From Actinomycetota bacterium (GTDB lineage: Bacteria; Actinomycetota; Actinomycetes; Streptosporangiales; Streptosporangiaceae): a DNA stretch of 64,000 bases. This document shows, one piece after another, positions 56,851-64,000 of the stretch. The stretch's first letter is position 1. Each line of letters begins with the position of its first letter. Below the pieces are notes generated by a model. That model had not been told where the DNA came from. It was given only the letters and a program-made list of their open reading frames with translations, and did not search any database. Both the position numbers and the translations under genes were made by a program. Location of the stretch: positions 1 to 64,000 of the forward strand of contig DAHVAR010000073.1 of NCBI GenBank assembly GCA_027314515.1. The letters are read 5' to 3'.

Positions 56851-58929
56851 TCACGGTGCCGTGAGCCGGATATAGGGCGTCCTTGCGTAGTCTGGCGCGA
56901 TCTTCAATGTCTGTAGCGCGAACTTGGCTACATCGAAGAAGGCCGGCCCGGCGACCTGGTCACCGTAGTAACTGCCCTGCGGGTCCTGGATGTTCACGGC
57001 GACGACCAGTTGCGGGTTGTCGGCCGGGAGGATGCCGATGTAGCTGGAACCGTACTGGCACAGGCAGGAACCCGAGCCGGGGCCGGAAATCTGCGCGGTT
57101 CCGGTCTTCGCCGCCACCGTGTAGCCCCTGATGAGCCCCCAGGGCGAGCCCACCGAGGCGTCCACCCCAGGTACCTGCTGCAGCATGACCATCAGCTGGC
57201 CGGCCGTCTTCGCGCTGATTACCCGCCTGCTCGGCGGCTTGCGGTCCGGGATGAAGCGCCCGCTCGCGGTCGTCGTGCCGGCCACGATCGTCGGCTGGAC
57301 GCGGACGCCGCCGTTGGCGATCGTGGCGTAGACGCTTGCCATCTGCACCGCGGTCACGCCCACGCCCTGGCCGAATGAGTACTCATACCGGTTGTCCCCG
57401 TAGTAGCCGGGCGAGCCCGGTGCCGGGAGCAGGCCGGCGCTCTCCCCTGGCAGCCCCAGCCCGCTGACCGAGCCGAGCCCGAACGCCCGCATCATGCGGT
57501 ATTGCTGCTCGGGCGTGATGTGCTGCGCGACCTGCACCATGCCGACGTTGCTCGAATTCGCGAGGATGCCGGCGATCGTCAGCCTGACCGTCGGGTGGTA
57601 CTCGGCATCATGGAAGGTGTACACGTGGTTCATGGTGATCGAGTAAGGGATGGTGTATGCGCTCAGCGGCGTCTGGCCGCCCTCCTCCAGCGCGGCCGCG
57701 AGGGTGACCGGCTTGAGCGTGCTGCCCGGCGCGAACACATTGGCGACGCCGATGTCCGCGGTCTGATTCAGGTTCGTCACATCCGCCGGGTTGTAGGTCG
57801 GCCACTGCGCCATCGCGAGAATCGCTCCCGTCTTGGGCTGCATCACCACGATGGAGCAGCTCGCGGCATGGGTCTGCCGCACTCGCTGGGCGCAGACCTG
57901 CTCGGCTTTCCACTGAATGTCGGCCTGGATGGTGAGCCGGAGACCCTTGGCCGGCACGCCAGGAGACAGCTGAACCTCGGTCAGCGGGATCGGCTCCTGG
58001 TTGACGCCGACCTCGACCTCCTCGCTGCCGTCACGGCCGGCCAGCATCGCGTTGTACTCCTGCTCCAGGCCGGCCTCGCCGACCAGGCCGCCGTTGCCGG
58101 ACGGGGACGGATTAGTGAAGCCGACGATGCTGGCCGCGAGGTCACCGCCCGGATAGACGGTGCTGTAGGCCGGCACCATGCCGATGCCCGGCAGCCCGAG
58201 TTTCCGCACCTCGTCGGCCGCGAACACCGGGACACCGGTAGCGAGCACCTGGTATAGCGGCGACGACGGATGGTTCAGCATCTGCAGGACCGTCGCGGCG
58301 GAGAGCTTGAGCGGGCCGGCCAGCTCGGCCGCCGCCTTCGGGCGCGACGCCACCGGGATCTCCCCAGGGTCAGCGAAGACGCGATAGGTCTGGACCGTCA
58401 GCGCCAGCACCGTCCCGTCGCTGCTGGTGATATTGCCGCGAACGACCGGGAAGCTGATAGACGCGAGCTGCTGATGCTGCGAGGCCATCCGGTACTGCGC
58501 CGAGTCGAACCCTTCGATCTGGACGAGCCGGGCGGCAAACAGCGACAGCGCGACAGCGATGCACAGCAGGCCGATCCGCAGCCGGCGGTGGGGGCTGGCC
58601 CGGCGGAGGGGGCTGGCCCGGCGTACGGCCGCACGCGGCGGAACCGCGTGCCCCGGCTGGTCTGCCGAACTGCGCGGCGGCGGGCCGTCGCTGGCCGGGC
58701 CGGGACGAGTTCCTTCCGCAGCGGGACGGTAAGGGTATGCGTGGCCACGCCCGGGGCTGCCGGAGCTCTGGGCACCGATCCCCGGCCGCGGCCCGCTCGC
58801 CGGCCTGACTGGCTCGCCCGGCCGGGCCGGCCGCCGCGCGGCTGCGGGACCGCGTGAACCGCCGGGAACCGGCTTGCCGCGGCGCTGACGCGGACCAGAA
58901 CCGCCGTCGCGCCCCCCCGCCCCGGTCAC
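56851..58929 (-). CDS. ftsI: Septal penicillin-binding protein FtsI (PBP3)
   Basis: This 692-residue transpeptidase cross-links septal peptidoglycan with FtsW. A disordered cytoplasmic N-terminus of about 115 residues, rich in Pro, Arg and Gly, precedes one membrane helix (LRIGLLCIAVALSLFAARLV). The dimerisation domain has RGNITSSDGTVLALT. The catalytic domain has Ser403 in the STLK motif, the SxN motif at 459-461 (NSSN) and the KTG motif at 608-610. An 18-bp duplication at 58587-58622 repeats RRASPHR-like residues before the helix. The ATG overlaps the ftsL stop as ATGA. Confidence 0.96.
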   Translation of the reverse strand: MTGAGGRDGGSGPRQRRGKPVPGGSRGPAAARRPARPGEPVRPASGPRPGIGAQSSGSPGRGHAYPYRPAAEGTRPGPASDGPPPRSSADQPGHAVPPRAAVRRASPLRRASPHRRLRIGLLCIAVALSLFAARLVQIEGFDSAQYRMASQHQQLASISFPVVRGNITSSDGTVLALTVQTYRVFADPGEIPVASRPKAAAELAGPLKLSAATVLQMLNHPSSPLYQVLATGVPVFAADEVRKLGLPGIGMVPAYSTVYPGGDLAASIVGFTNPSPSGNGGLVGEAGLEQEYNAMLAGRDGSEEVEVGVNQEPIPLTEVQLSPGVPAKGLRLTIQADIQWKAEQVCAQRVRQTHAASCSIVVMQPKTGAILAMAQWPTYNPADVTNLNQTADIGVANVFAPGSTLKPVTLAAALEEGGQTPLSAYTIPYSITMNHVYTFHDAEYHPTVRLTIAGILANSSNVGMVQVAQHITPEQQYRMMRAFGLGSVSGLGLPGESAGLLPAPGSPGYYGDNRYEYSFGQGVGVTAVQMASVYATIANGGVRVQPTIVAGTTTASGRFIPDRKPPSRRVISAKTAGQLMVMLQQVPGVDASVGSPWGLIRGYTVAAKTGTAQISGPGSGSCLCQYGSSYIGILPADNPQLVVAVNIQDPQGSYYGDQVAGPAFFDVAKFALQTLKIAPDYARTPYIRLTAP

Positions 58930-59891
58930 CGGCCCGACCCGGACTTAGCCGCGGGGTTCGCGCCGGCGGCAGCCCGCTTCGGCTGCGTGACCAGGCCGGC
59001 CCGCGCGGCGTGCCGGGCCGGTGTCGGCGGTGCTGCCGGATGGCGGCGGGCGGCCCGGCGGGCGGCGGACGTGCTGCCCGCTGACGGCGTGGCAGCGGCG
59101 TACCGCACTTGCCCGCCAGCCTTGTCCGGAAGCTGGTAGTACCTGCCGGTGCGCAGGTCGAGGATGTTGCCTCCGGCTTGCGGCCGCATGCCGAGCTGGT
59201 AAGCCCGCTCCTCGACCCGCTGCGGCGACTGCTCCTGCGCGACCTGCCCGAGCAGCGTCTGCTCTTGCAGGGACAGATTCGCGTTCTCGGTCTGCAGCTG
59301 GCTGATGCGGAGACCGGTCGCGCCCAGTGTGGTGTAGACCACGAGCAGGCAAACGAGCCCGCCGCCGAGCAGCGCCAGCACGAGCAAGACGAACGTTATC
59401 CGGGGCACGCGCAGGCCGGCCGCCGCTGTCCCGGCAGCGGGTGCCCGGTCCTGCCTGGCCGCCGGGAATCGGACGGCCGCCGCCCCGGGCCCCGGCGGAC
59501 GCAGGCCGGCGTTCGCGGCCGCCCGCCCGGTACGGAGCGACTGCCGTCCGGTACGGAGCGCCTGCCGTCCGGTGCCGGCCTGACTGCCAGTGCCGCGAAC
59601 GGCGCCACGCGAACCGGGACCGGGGTTACCGACGGCACGGTCACCGGGAGCACGGCCGGCCACGTCACCGAGAGCACGGCCGGCCACGTCACCGGGAGCA
59701 CGGCCGTTCAGGTCACCGGTAACGCCAGGCAGCCGGCCGGCCACGGTGGCCGGGCAGGGCCGCGGCGGGCGCCCCGAGCCACGGCGCAGCCCGTCACCGG
59801 CAGCACCGGCCCGGCCGCGGCGCGCCTGCGGCTGGCCCGCCCGCGCGGCTGGCGGGCGCAGCCGGCTAGGTACCTGAGATGTGGTATCCAT
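58926..59891 (-). CDS. ftsL: FtsL-like divisome protein with long repeat-rich N-terminus
   Basis: This 321-residue protein occupies the ftsL position between rsmH and ftsI. One membrane helix (ITFVLLVLALLGGGLVCLLV, about residues 172-192) is followed by a short coiled coil (RISQLQTENANLSLQEQTLL), and ERAYQLGMRPQAG, which fits FtsL/septum-formation-initiator proteins. The roughly 170 residues before the helix are Arg/Gly/Pro/Ala-rich and built partly from 8- and 7-residue repeats (59640-59719 and 59527-59568), so the protein is much longer than usual. The tail after residue 250 is Ala/Arg-rich. The name relies on position and layout because sequence conservation is low. Confidence 0.85.
   Translation of the reverse strand: MDTTSQVPSRLRPPAARAGQPQARRGRAGAAGDGLRRGSGRPPRPCPATVAGRLPGVTGDLNGRAPGDVAGRALGDVAGRAPGDRAVGNPGPGSRGAVRGTGSQAGTGRQALRTGRQSLRTGRAAANAGLRPPGPGAAAVRFPAARQDRAPAAGTAAAGLRVPRITFVLLVLALLGGGLVCLLVVYTTLGATGLRISQLQTENANLSLQEQTLLGQVAQEQSPQRVEERAYQLGMRPQAGGNILDLRTGRYYQLPDKAGGQVRYAAATPSAGSTSAARRAARRHPAAPPTPARHAARAGLVTQPKRAAAGANPAAKSGSGR
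59527..59568. repeat. 21-bp tandem duplication in ftsL
   Basis: Two copies of a 21-bp unit (59527-59547, 59548-59568) and a partial third encode RTGRQ-type heptads on the minus strand. Confidence 0.85.
59640..59719. repeat. 24-bp tandem repeat in ftsL
   Basis: Three copies of a 24-bp unit (59640-59663, 59664-59687, 59688-59711) and eight bases of a fourth encode GRAPGDVA-type octads on the minus strand. The units differ at only a few bases. Confidence 0.9.
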
Positions 59892-59966
59892 CCGGTTACT
59901 TCATCCCTCCCCGGCCGTCCGGGCGTCCCGCCCGGAACCGGACCGCATCCTGTCCGCGGATCGGCC

Positions 59967-60926
59967 TCATGCCGCTGCCCTGATCCGCTCGGCCGCCCGC
60001 AGCCTGGCCGGCGCGGCCCGCGGATTCGCCGCGACCTCTTCCGCGGTCGGGCGCTCGGCCCCCCTGGTGAGCAGCCGGAACTGCGGGCGGCCGGATTCCA
60101 GCGAGACCGGCAGCCCGCGCGGCGTGGTATCGGCTGCCCTGCGGGCCAGTTCCTGCTTCACTGCCCGGTCTTCCAGCGAGTGGTACGCGAGCGTGACTAT
60201 CCGGCCGCCGACCGCCACCGCCTCCATGGCCTCCGGCAGCGCCCGCCGCAGCGCGCCGAGCTCGTCGTTGACCTCGATGCGAAGTGCCTGGAACGTGCGC
60301 TTCGCGGGGTTGCCGCCGGTCCGCCGGGCGGGCGCGGGTATCGAGTCCCTGACTATCTCGGCAAGCCTGGCCGTGCTCGTCAGCGGTTCTCGCGCCCGTG
60401 CGGCTACGACCGCGTCGGCGATGCGCCGGGCGAACCGCTCCTCGCCGTAGTCGCGCAGCACCCGCGCCAGGCGGTCGGCCGGGTAAGTGTTCAGCACATC
60501 GGCTGCGGTCAGCTGGCCCGCCTGGTTCATCCGCATATCCAGCGGGGCATCCTGCGCGTACGCAAACCCCCGGCTCGGGTTGTCCAGCTGCGGTGACGAG
60601 ACGCCGAGATCGAACAGGATGCCCTGCACCGCCCGATGCCCAGCGCCCGCCAGGACCTGCGGAAGCTCGTCGTAGACCGCCTGGACTAGCGTCACCCGGT
60701 CGCGATAGCTCGTCAGGATCTCCCGCGATTCCTCGATCGCGGCAGCGTCGGCATCGATGCCGATCAGGCTGAGCCCTGGATGCGCGGCCAGCAGTGCCCG
60801 CGCATGCCCGGCGCGGCCAAGAGTGGCGTCTACCAGCACGGAGCCGGGTTGCCGCAGAGCAGGCGCCAGCAGTTCGAGAACCCGTCCGCGCATGACCGGC
60901 ACGTGCGCCGCCGCAGCCGTACCCAT
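59967..60926 (-). CDS. rsmH: 16S rRNA (cytosine-1402-N4) methyltransferase
   Basis: This 319-residue SAM-dependent enzyme (MraW) methylates C1402 in the ribosomal P site. The ATG at 60926 ([12 protein letters not shown]) is chosen because GAGGGGG lies about 7 nt upstream; the open frame extends further without similarity. Motifs include [58 protein letters not shown] and the C-terminal [17 protein letters not shown] with [20 protein letters not shown]. It is the second gene of the dcw cluster and follows mraZ by about 195 bp. Confidence 0.96.
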   Translation of the reverse strand: MGTAAAAHVPVMRGRVLELLAPALRQPGSVLVDATLGRAGHARALLAAHPGLSLIGIDADAAAIEESREILTSYRDRVTLVQAVYDELPQVLAGAGHRAVQGILFDLGVSSPQLDNPSRGFAYAQDAPLDMRMNQAGQLTAADVLNTYPADRLARVLRDYGEERFARRIADAVVAARAREPLTSTARLAEIVRDSIPAPARRTGGNPAKRTFQALRIEVNDELGALRRALPEAMEAVAVGGRIVTLAYHSLEDRAVKQELARRAADTTPRGLPVSLESGRPQFRLLTRGAERPTAEEVAANPRAAPARLRAAERIRAAA

Positions 60927-61121
60927 CGTGCCCCCTCGCTGCCGCTCCATCGCCGCGCGCTGCGGCGATCCCGCCTGCCCTGGCCGCCGCGATGCCCGGC
61001 CGGGTCCCCATCCGCGCCGCTGTACTGACGGGTCCGTTTCCGCCTGACGCCGGGGAAGTGACGTCAGCCGGGCCGTAGGCCCTCCAGCACGGGCGGAGAC
61101 CTCGCCGGGCATCCAGCGCCG

Positions 61122-61553
61122 TTACAGCACTCCTGGCAGAACCTCCTCCGATGCGTCAGCGAACGCGTCCTCCTGCTGCTCCAGGTAGCTCGCCCACGAG
61201 GCGGCATCCCAGATCTCCAGCCGCGTGTTAGCGCCGATCACCGCGCAGTCGCGGTGCAGCCCGGCGTACTCCCGCAGGCTCGGCGGAATGGTGATCCGGC
61301 CCTGCCTGTCGAGCTCCTCGTCCGACGCGCTGGCGAAGAACACCCGGCTGTAGTCCCTGACCGCCTTGGCTGTCACCGGAGCCGTGCGCAGCGCCTCGGT
61401 GATCCGCCCGAACTCAGTCACCGGGAACACGTACAGACAGCGTTCCTGTCCCTTGGTCAGGACCAGCCCGGTTGACAGCTCGTCGCGGTACTTGGCAGGC
61501 AGGATCAGCCGGCCCTTCTCGTCGAGACGAGGCGTGTGGGTGCCGAGAAACAC
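61122..61553 (-). CDS. mraZ: Transcriptional regulator MraZ
   Basis: This 143-residue protein contains two AbrB-like SpoVT domains and is the DNA-binding regulator of the dcw cluster. The first domain reads [20 protein letters not shown] and [20 protein letters not shown], the second has [20 protein letters not shown]. The GTG at 61553 is used, preceded by GGGGAGG; the longer start at 61562 is less likely. Four GTGG boxes lie 50-90 nt upstream and overlap a promoter, implying autoregulation as known for MraZ elsewhere. Confidence 0.95.
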   Translation of the reverse strand: MFLGTHTPRLDEKGRLILPAKYRDELSTGLVLTKGQERCLYVFPVTEFGRITEALRTAPVTAKAVRDYSRVFFASASDEELDRQGRITIPPSLREYAGLHRDCAVIGANTRLEIWDAASWASYLEQQEDAFADASEEVLPGVL

Positions 61554-61601
61554 CGGCCTCACCTCCCCGGGCCATCCATTTCACGCCTGCTGGACGCCAT
61601 T

Positions 61602-61641
61602 CCAGCCCCACGGAACACCACTGTACTCCACTCTTCCCCAC
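61602..61641 (-). promoter_or_regulatory. MraZ box: four 10-bp-phased GTGG repeats
   Basis: On the minus strand GTGG begins at 61641, 61631, 61621 and 61611, exactly every 10 bp: GTGGGGAAGA, GTGGAGTACA, GTGGTGTTCC, GTGGGGCTGG. MraZ is known to bind direct repeats of this kind (G/T-rich boxes one helical turn apart) upstream of mraZ. The repeats lie between and over the -35 and -10 elements. Confidence 0.9.
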
Positions 61642-61647
61642 CGTCAA
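61620..61647 (-). promoter_or_regulatory. mraZ promoter
   Basis: On the minus strand TTGACG (61642-61647) and TACAGT (61620-61625) are separated by 16 bp. The transcription start would lie around 61613, giving a leader of about 60 nt. The promoter is covered by MraZ boxes, so binding should block RNA polymerase. Confidence 0.65.
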
Positions 61648-61973
61648 TCCTGACAGCGCCGCGAGCCCGCTACCTTCCGCATGAATCACCTGGTCAAAGT
61701 GGTGGAGCGAAGTGGCGATAGCATCGCCGCGCGGTCCGGCCACGATCGGCGTCAGGCAGGCCTCGGCTGGGTGCGACCTGGCCGGAACGGGGAATAGTCA
61801 CCTGAGCGTTACGGCCCCGATATGGGGCGGGCATCGCCTGCGACCCATACAAGGACGTACTGTCTGATCGCACAGATGATTCCGCCGCGCCAGCGCTGCG
61901 GTGGAGCGTTAGTGCTGAAGTGGCCGGTGAGCTAGTGAGAGCAGCTAATAGCGAAAAGCCGCCAGGAGGGCGC

Positions 61974-62942
61974 GTGGTCACACAGACCGACCAGCAGGCT
62001 GGGCGATCGCTGGATGAACTCGTGGGCATTGCCAAGCAGGTCAGCAGTGCCGTGCAGACAGTCATCTCCGGCAAGGCAGGCGCGGTCCGCCTCGCCCTGA
62101 CGGTGCTGCTGGCCGAAGGCCACATCCTCATCGAGGATGTGCCAGGGGTTGGCAAAACCCAGCTTGCGAAAGCGCTTGCCAGGTCGATCGACTGCTCGGT
62201 GCGAAGGGTTCAGTTCACCCCGGATCTGCTGCCGAGCGATATTACCGGCGTGAACGCCTACAACCAGGAACTGCGTGAGTTCGAGTTCAAGCCCGGCCCA
62301 ATCTTCGCCAATATCGTGCTCGGCGACGAGATCAACCGCGCCTCGCCGAAAACGCAGTCCGCATTGCTGGAGTCGATGGAGGAACGCCAGGTCACCGTCG
62401 ATGGCAGCACCTACCAGCTCGAGCCGCCGTTCATGGTGATCGCGACCCAGAACCCGGTGGAGATGGAGGGCACCTATCCGCTGCCTGAGGCGCAGCGTGA
62501 CCGGTTCATGAGCAGGATCTCGATCGGCTACCCGGACCGGGTGTCCGAACTTGCCATGCTCGACTCACATGGCGGCGGCTCGCCGCTGGACGAACTCACC
62601 CCGGTAGCGCATGTCAGTGACATCCGGGCGCTGGTCGCCGCCGTGCGCGAGGTACATGTGTCGGTGTCGATCCGCCAGTACATCATCGACCTGGTCAACG
62701 CCACCAGGACGGCCGCAGAACTGCGGCTTGGCGCGTCACCGCGCGCGGCACTGCATCTCCTGCGGGCTAGCCGGGCACATGCCGCGCTCGACGGGCGAGA
62801 CTTCGTCATCCCCGATGATGTCCAGGCGCTCGCGATCCCGGTGCTCGCGCACCGCCTGCTGCCGAGCGCCGAGGCGATGGTCGGGCGGGAACTGCCCGAC
62901 CAGGTCTTGTCAAGCATCATTCAGCGGCTGCCGAGCCGTTAA
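61974..62942 (+). CDS. MoxR-family AAA ATPase
   Basis: This 322-residue ATPase has Walker A in LIEDVPGVGKTQLAKALARS, Walker B in IVLGDEINRASPKTQSALLE, the sensor region FMVIATQNPVEMEGTYPLPE and the conserved AQRDRFMSRISIGYP, as in MoxR proteins. These act as chaperone-like ATPases that often work with VWA or DUF58 proteins. The GTG at 61974 is chosen because AGGAGG ends 4 nt before it; the open frame begins at 61920. The DUF58 gene follows 43 bp downstream, which fits this pairing. Confidence 0.92.
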   Translation: MVTQTDQQAGRSLDELVGIAKQVSSAVQTVISGKAGAVRLALTVLLAEGHILIEDVPGVGKTQLAKALARSIDCSVRRVQFTPDLLPSDITGVNAYNQELREFEFKPGPIFANIVLGDEINRASPKTQSALLESMEERQVTVDGSTYQLEPPFMVIATQNPVEMEGTYPLPEAQRDRFMSRISIGYPDRVSELAMLDSHGGGSPLDELTPVAHVSDIRALVAAVREVHVSVSIRQYIIDLVNATRTAAELRLGASPRAALHLLRASRAHAALDGRDFVIPDDVQALAIPVLAHRLLPSAEAMVGRELPDQVLSSIIQRLPSR

Positions 62943-62985
62943 GCGGCGTAGACTCGCGCGCAAGAGCAGCCGGAAGGACGGGAAC

Positions 62986-64000
62986 ATGCGGACCTCGCTG
63001 CTCGCCGGGCTGACCACCCGGGGGACGTCGTTCCTTGCCGCCGGGGCCGCTTCTGCCGTGGCTGGCTACGCGCTCGGCGAGCGCGGCCTTTTCTGCGTCG
63101 GCATCGCGCTGCTCGCCCTGCCGCTGCTCGCTGCCATGGCAGCCCGCCGGAGCCAGTACCGGCTGGCCACCAGCCGGATCATCAGCCCGCCTCGGGTCCC
63201 GGCAGGGCACACGGCCACCGTGACGCTGCGGCTGGAGAATGTATCGCGGGTCCCGACAGGGCTGCTGATGACCGAGGACAGCGTGCCGTACGCTCTCGGC
63301 ACCCGGCCCAGGTACGTGCTGGACAAGATCGAGCGCGGCGGCACCCGCGAGCTGACCTACCCGCTGCGGTCGGACCTGCGGGGCAAGTTCGAGATCGGCC
63401 CGCTGCAGTTGCGGGTCGCCGACGCGTTCGGACTGGTCGAAGTCGCCCGCTCACTGTCCGGGCGCACGACGTTCGTCGTGACGCCGCGGGTGGTCCCGCT
63501 TGCCAGGACGGTGATCAGCCGGTCGTGGGCTGGCGAAGGTGACGGGCGAGCCCGGCTGACCTCCACAGCCGGGGAAGACGACGTGATCCCGCGCGCTTAC
63601 CGGACCGGGGACGAGTTCCGCCGCGTGCACTGGCGATCGACGGCCCGGCATGGCGAGCTCATGGTGCGCCGGGAAGAGCAGCGCTGGCGGAACAAGGCGA
63701 CCGTCTTCCTGGACGGCCGCTCGCTCGCGCACGAGGGCACTGGCGCCGCGTCCTCGTTCGAGATGGCCGTCAGCGCCGCGGCGTCCGTCGGCGTGCACAT
63801 CGCGCAGGAGGGCCTGACCGGGCAATTCATCTCCGATGCCGAGGTAATCCGCAGCACGCAGTTCTTCGAGGACCGGCTGCTCGACTCGCTCGCCGTCATC
63901 AGGCCCTCGGGCAAGCGCAACCTGACCCAGTCACTCAAGGAGCTCAGGGTCTCCGGAGCAGGCGTGATCATCGCGGTGATGGGCCGGCTCACGGTCGACG
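62986..64000 (+). CDS. DUF58-domain protein, partial
   Basis: This gene runs off the right edge of the window; 338 codons are visible. Two N-terminal hydrophobic segments (TTRGTSFLAAGAASAVAGYA and LFCVGIALLALPLLAAMAA) are followed by a region resembling an immunoglobulin-like fold (TATVTLRLENVSRVPTGLLM), and by the DUF58 signature DDVIPRAYRTGDEFRRVHWR with STARHGELMVRREEQ. The ATG at 62986 has GGAAGG at 62972-62977. DUF58 proteins commonly follow moxR and precede transglutaminase-type genes, which may lie just outside the window. Confidence 0.92.
   Translation, partial: MRTSLLAGLTTRGTSFLAAGAASAVAGYALGERGLFCVGIALLALPLLAAMAARRSQYRLATSRIISPPRVPAGHTATVTLRLENVSRVPTGLLMTEDSVPYALGTRPRYVLDKIERGGTRELTYPLRSDLRGKFEIGPLQLRVADAFGLVEVARSLSGRTTFVVTPRVVPLARTVISRSWAGEGDGRARLTSTAGEDDVIPRAYRTGDEFRRVHWRSTARHGELMVRREEQRWRNKATVFLDGRSLAHEGTGAASSFEMAVSAAASVGVHIAQEGLTGQFISDAEVIRSTQFFEDRLLDSLAVIRPSGKRNLTQSLKELRVSGAGVIIAVMGRLTVD

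Larger units (their letters stand above)
61554..61973. other. mraZ-moxR divergent regulatory region
   Basis: This 420-bp gap lies between divergent mraZ and moxR. It holds the mraZ promoter and MraZ boxes (61602-61647). Farther right there is a small hairpin (GGCGAT-AGC-ATCGCC near 61713-61727). A clear moxR promoter was not identified. No gene is supported. Confidence 0.6.

Noticed and set aside
41071-61553. Missing ftsA, ddl and murB as an unusual loss from the dcw cluster
   Set aside because: Actinobacteria usually lack ftsA and keep ddl and murB elsewhere, so this is the normal arrangement.
61695-61720. A second MraZ-like box on the plus strand near moxR
   Set aside because: Only two GTGG elements at 10-bp spacing occur, which is expected by chance in such sequence and is not enough to call a site.

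Overview
The window looks like a chromosomal segment of a high-GC, mycothiol- and F420-type actinobacterium, probably of the Streptosporangiales or a close relative. This is inferred from gene content and order: a division/cell-wall cluster running mraZ to divIVA with SepF, YggT and PgeF but without ftsA, ddl or murB; a trp operon carrying the actinobacterial Trp-operon membrane protein; a TIGR03085-type protein; a polyphosphate glucokinase; and a TraR/DksA zinc-finger protein beside lspA. No rRNA, tRNA, CRISPR array, complete insertion sequence or prophage was recognised.

Layout. Positions 1-11.3 kb (minus strand) hold lgt (cut by the window edge), gltD, gltB, trpA, trpB, trpC and the Trp-operon membrane protein; trpE is not here. 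Positions 11.6-16.1 kb hold small accessory genes: a TIGR03085 protein, a GNAT, an F420/NADP-type dehydrogenase, a phosphonatase-like HAD hydrolase and a secreted NlpC/P60 lipoprotein. Positions 16.5-22 kb are an eroded region. A polysaccharide deacetylase lipoprotein, an HtrA-like protease with an apparent N-terminal frameshift, an SMR exporter, a DUF2892 membrane protein and a small GntR regulator stand among at least five broken genes: fragments of pyrG, a P-type ATPase, an SPFH/band-7 gene, a sulfide:quinone-reductase-like gene and a PIG-L deacetylase. Positions 22.3-28 kb hold a small acidic protein, ppgK, a membrane protein, an ABC exporter pair and a DUF2254 protein. Positions 28-39.4 kb hold dnaE, a secreted phospholipase C/acid-phosphatase-like enzyme, rluD, lspA, a traR/dksA-type gene and ileS, which is preceded by a T-box-like leader. 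Positions 39.4-61.6 kb (minus strand) are the division and peptidoglycan cluster, read from mraZ at 61.55 kb to divIVA at 41.1 kb, followed by an Ala/Thr-repeat membrane protein. Positions 61.9-64 kb (plus strand) hold a MoxR ATPase and a DUF58 protein that runs off the window.

How the genes work together. The 41-61.6 kb cluster makes UDP-MurNAc-pentapeptide (MurC, D, E, F), lipid I and II (MraY, MurG), and the septal synthase FtsW/FtsI with FtsL/FtsQ. FtsZ, SepF and DivIVA position and scaffold the machinery. Many start and stop codons overlap (ATGA or GTGA), suggesting translational coupling. MraZ probably represses its own promoter through four 10-bp-phased GTGG boxes. lgt and lspA are two steps of lipoprotein maturation, and three secreted proteins in the window carry or retain a lipobox.

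Main observations. (1) Core genes (gltD, trpB, trpC, ftsZ, ftsW, ftsL, murC and others) carry short GC-rich tandem repeats whose units are multiples of 3 bp, placed in linkers or tails. (2) A T-box-like ileS leader appears to differ from consensus at the specifier (AUA) and at the invariant UGG. (3) A perfect 28-bp inverted repeat with a 2-nt spacer follows trpA. (4) A pseudogene-rich strip retains a CsoR/CstR-like operator in front of an intact DUF2892 gene. (5) MraZ boxes overlap a good promoter, and a symmetrical 31-bp interrupted palindrome precedes ftsZ.
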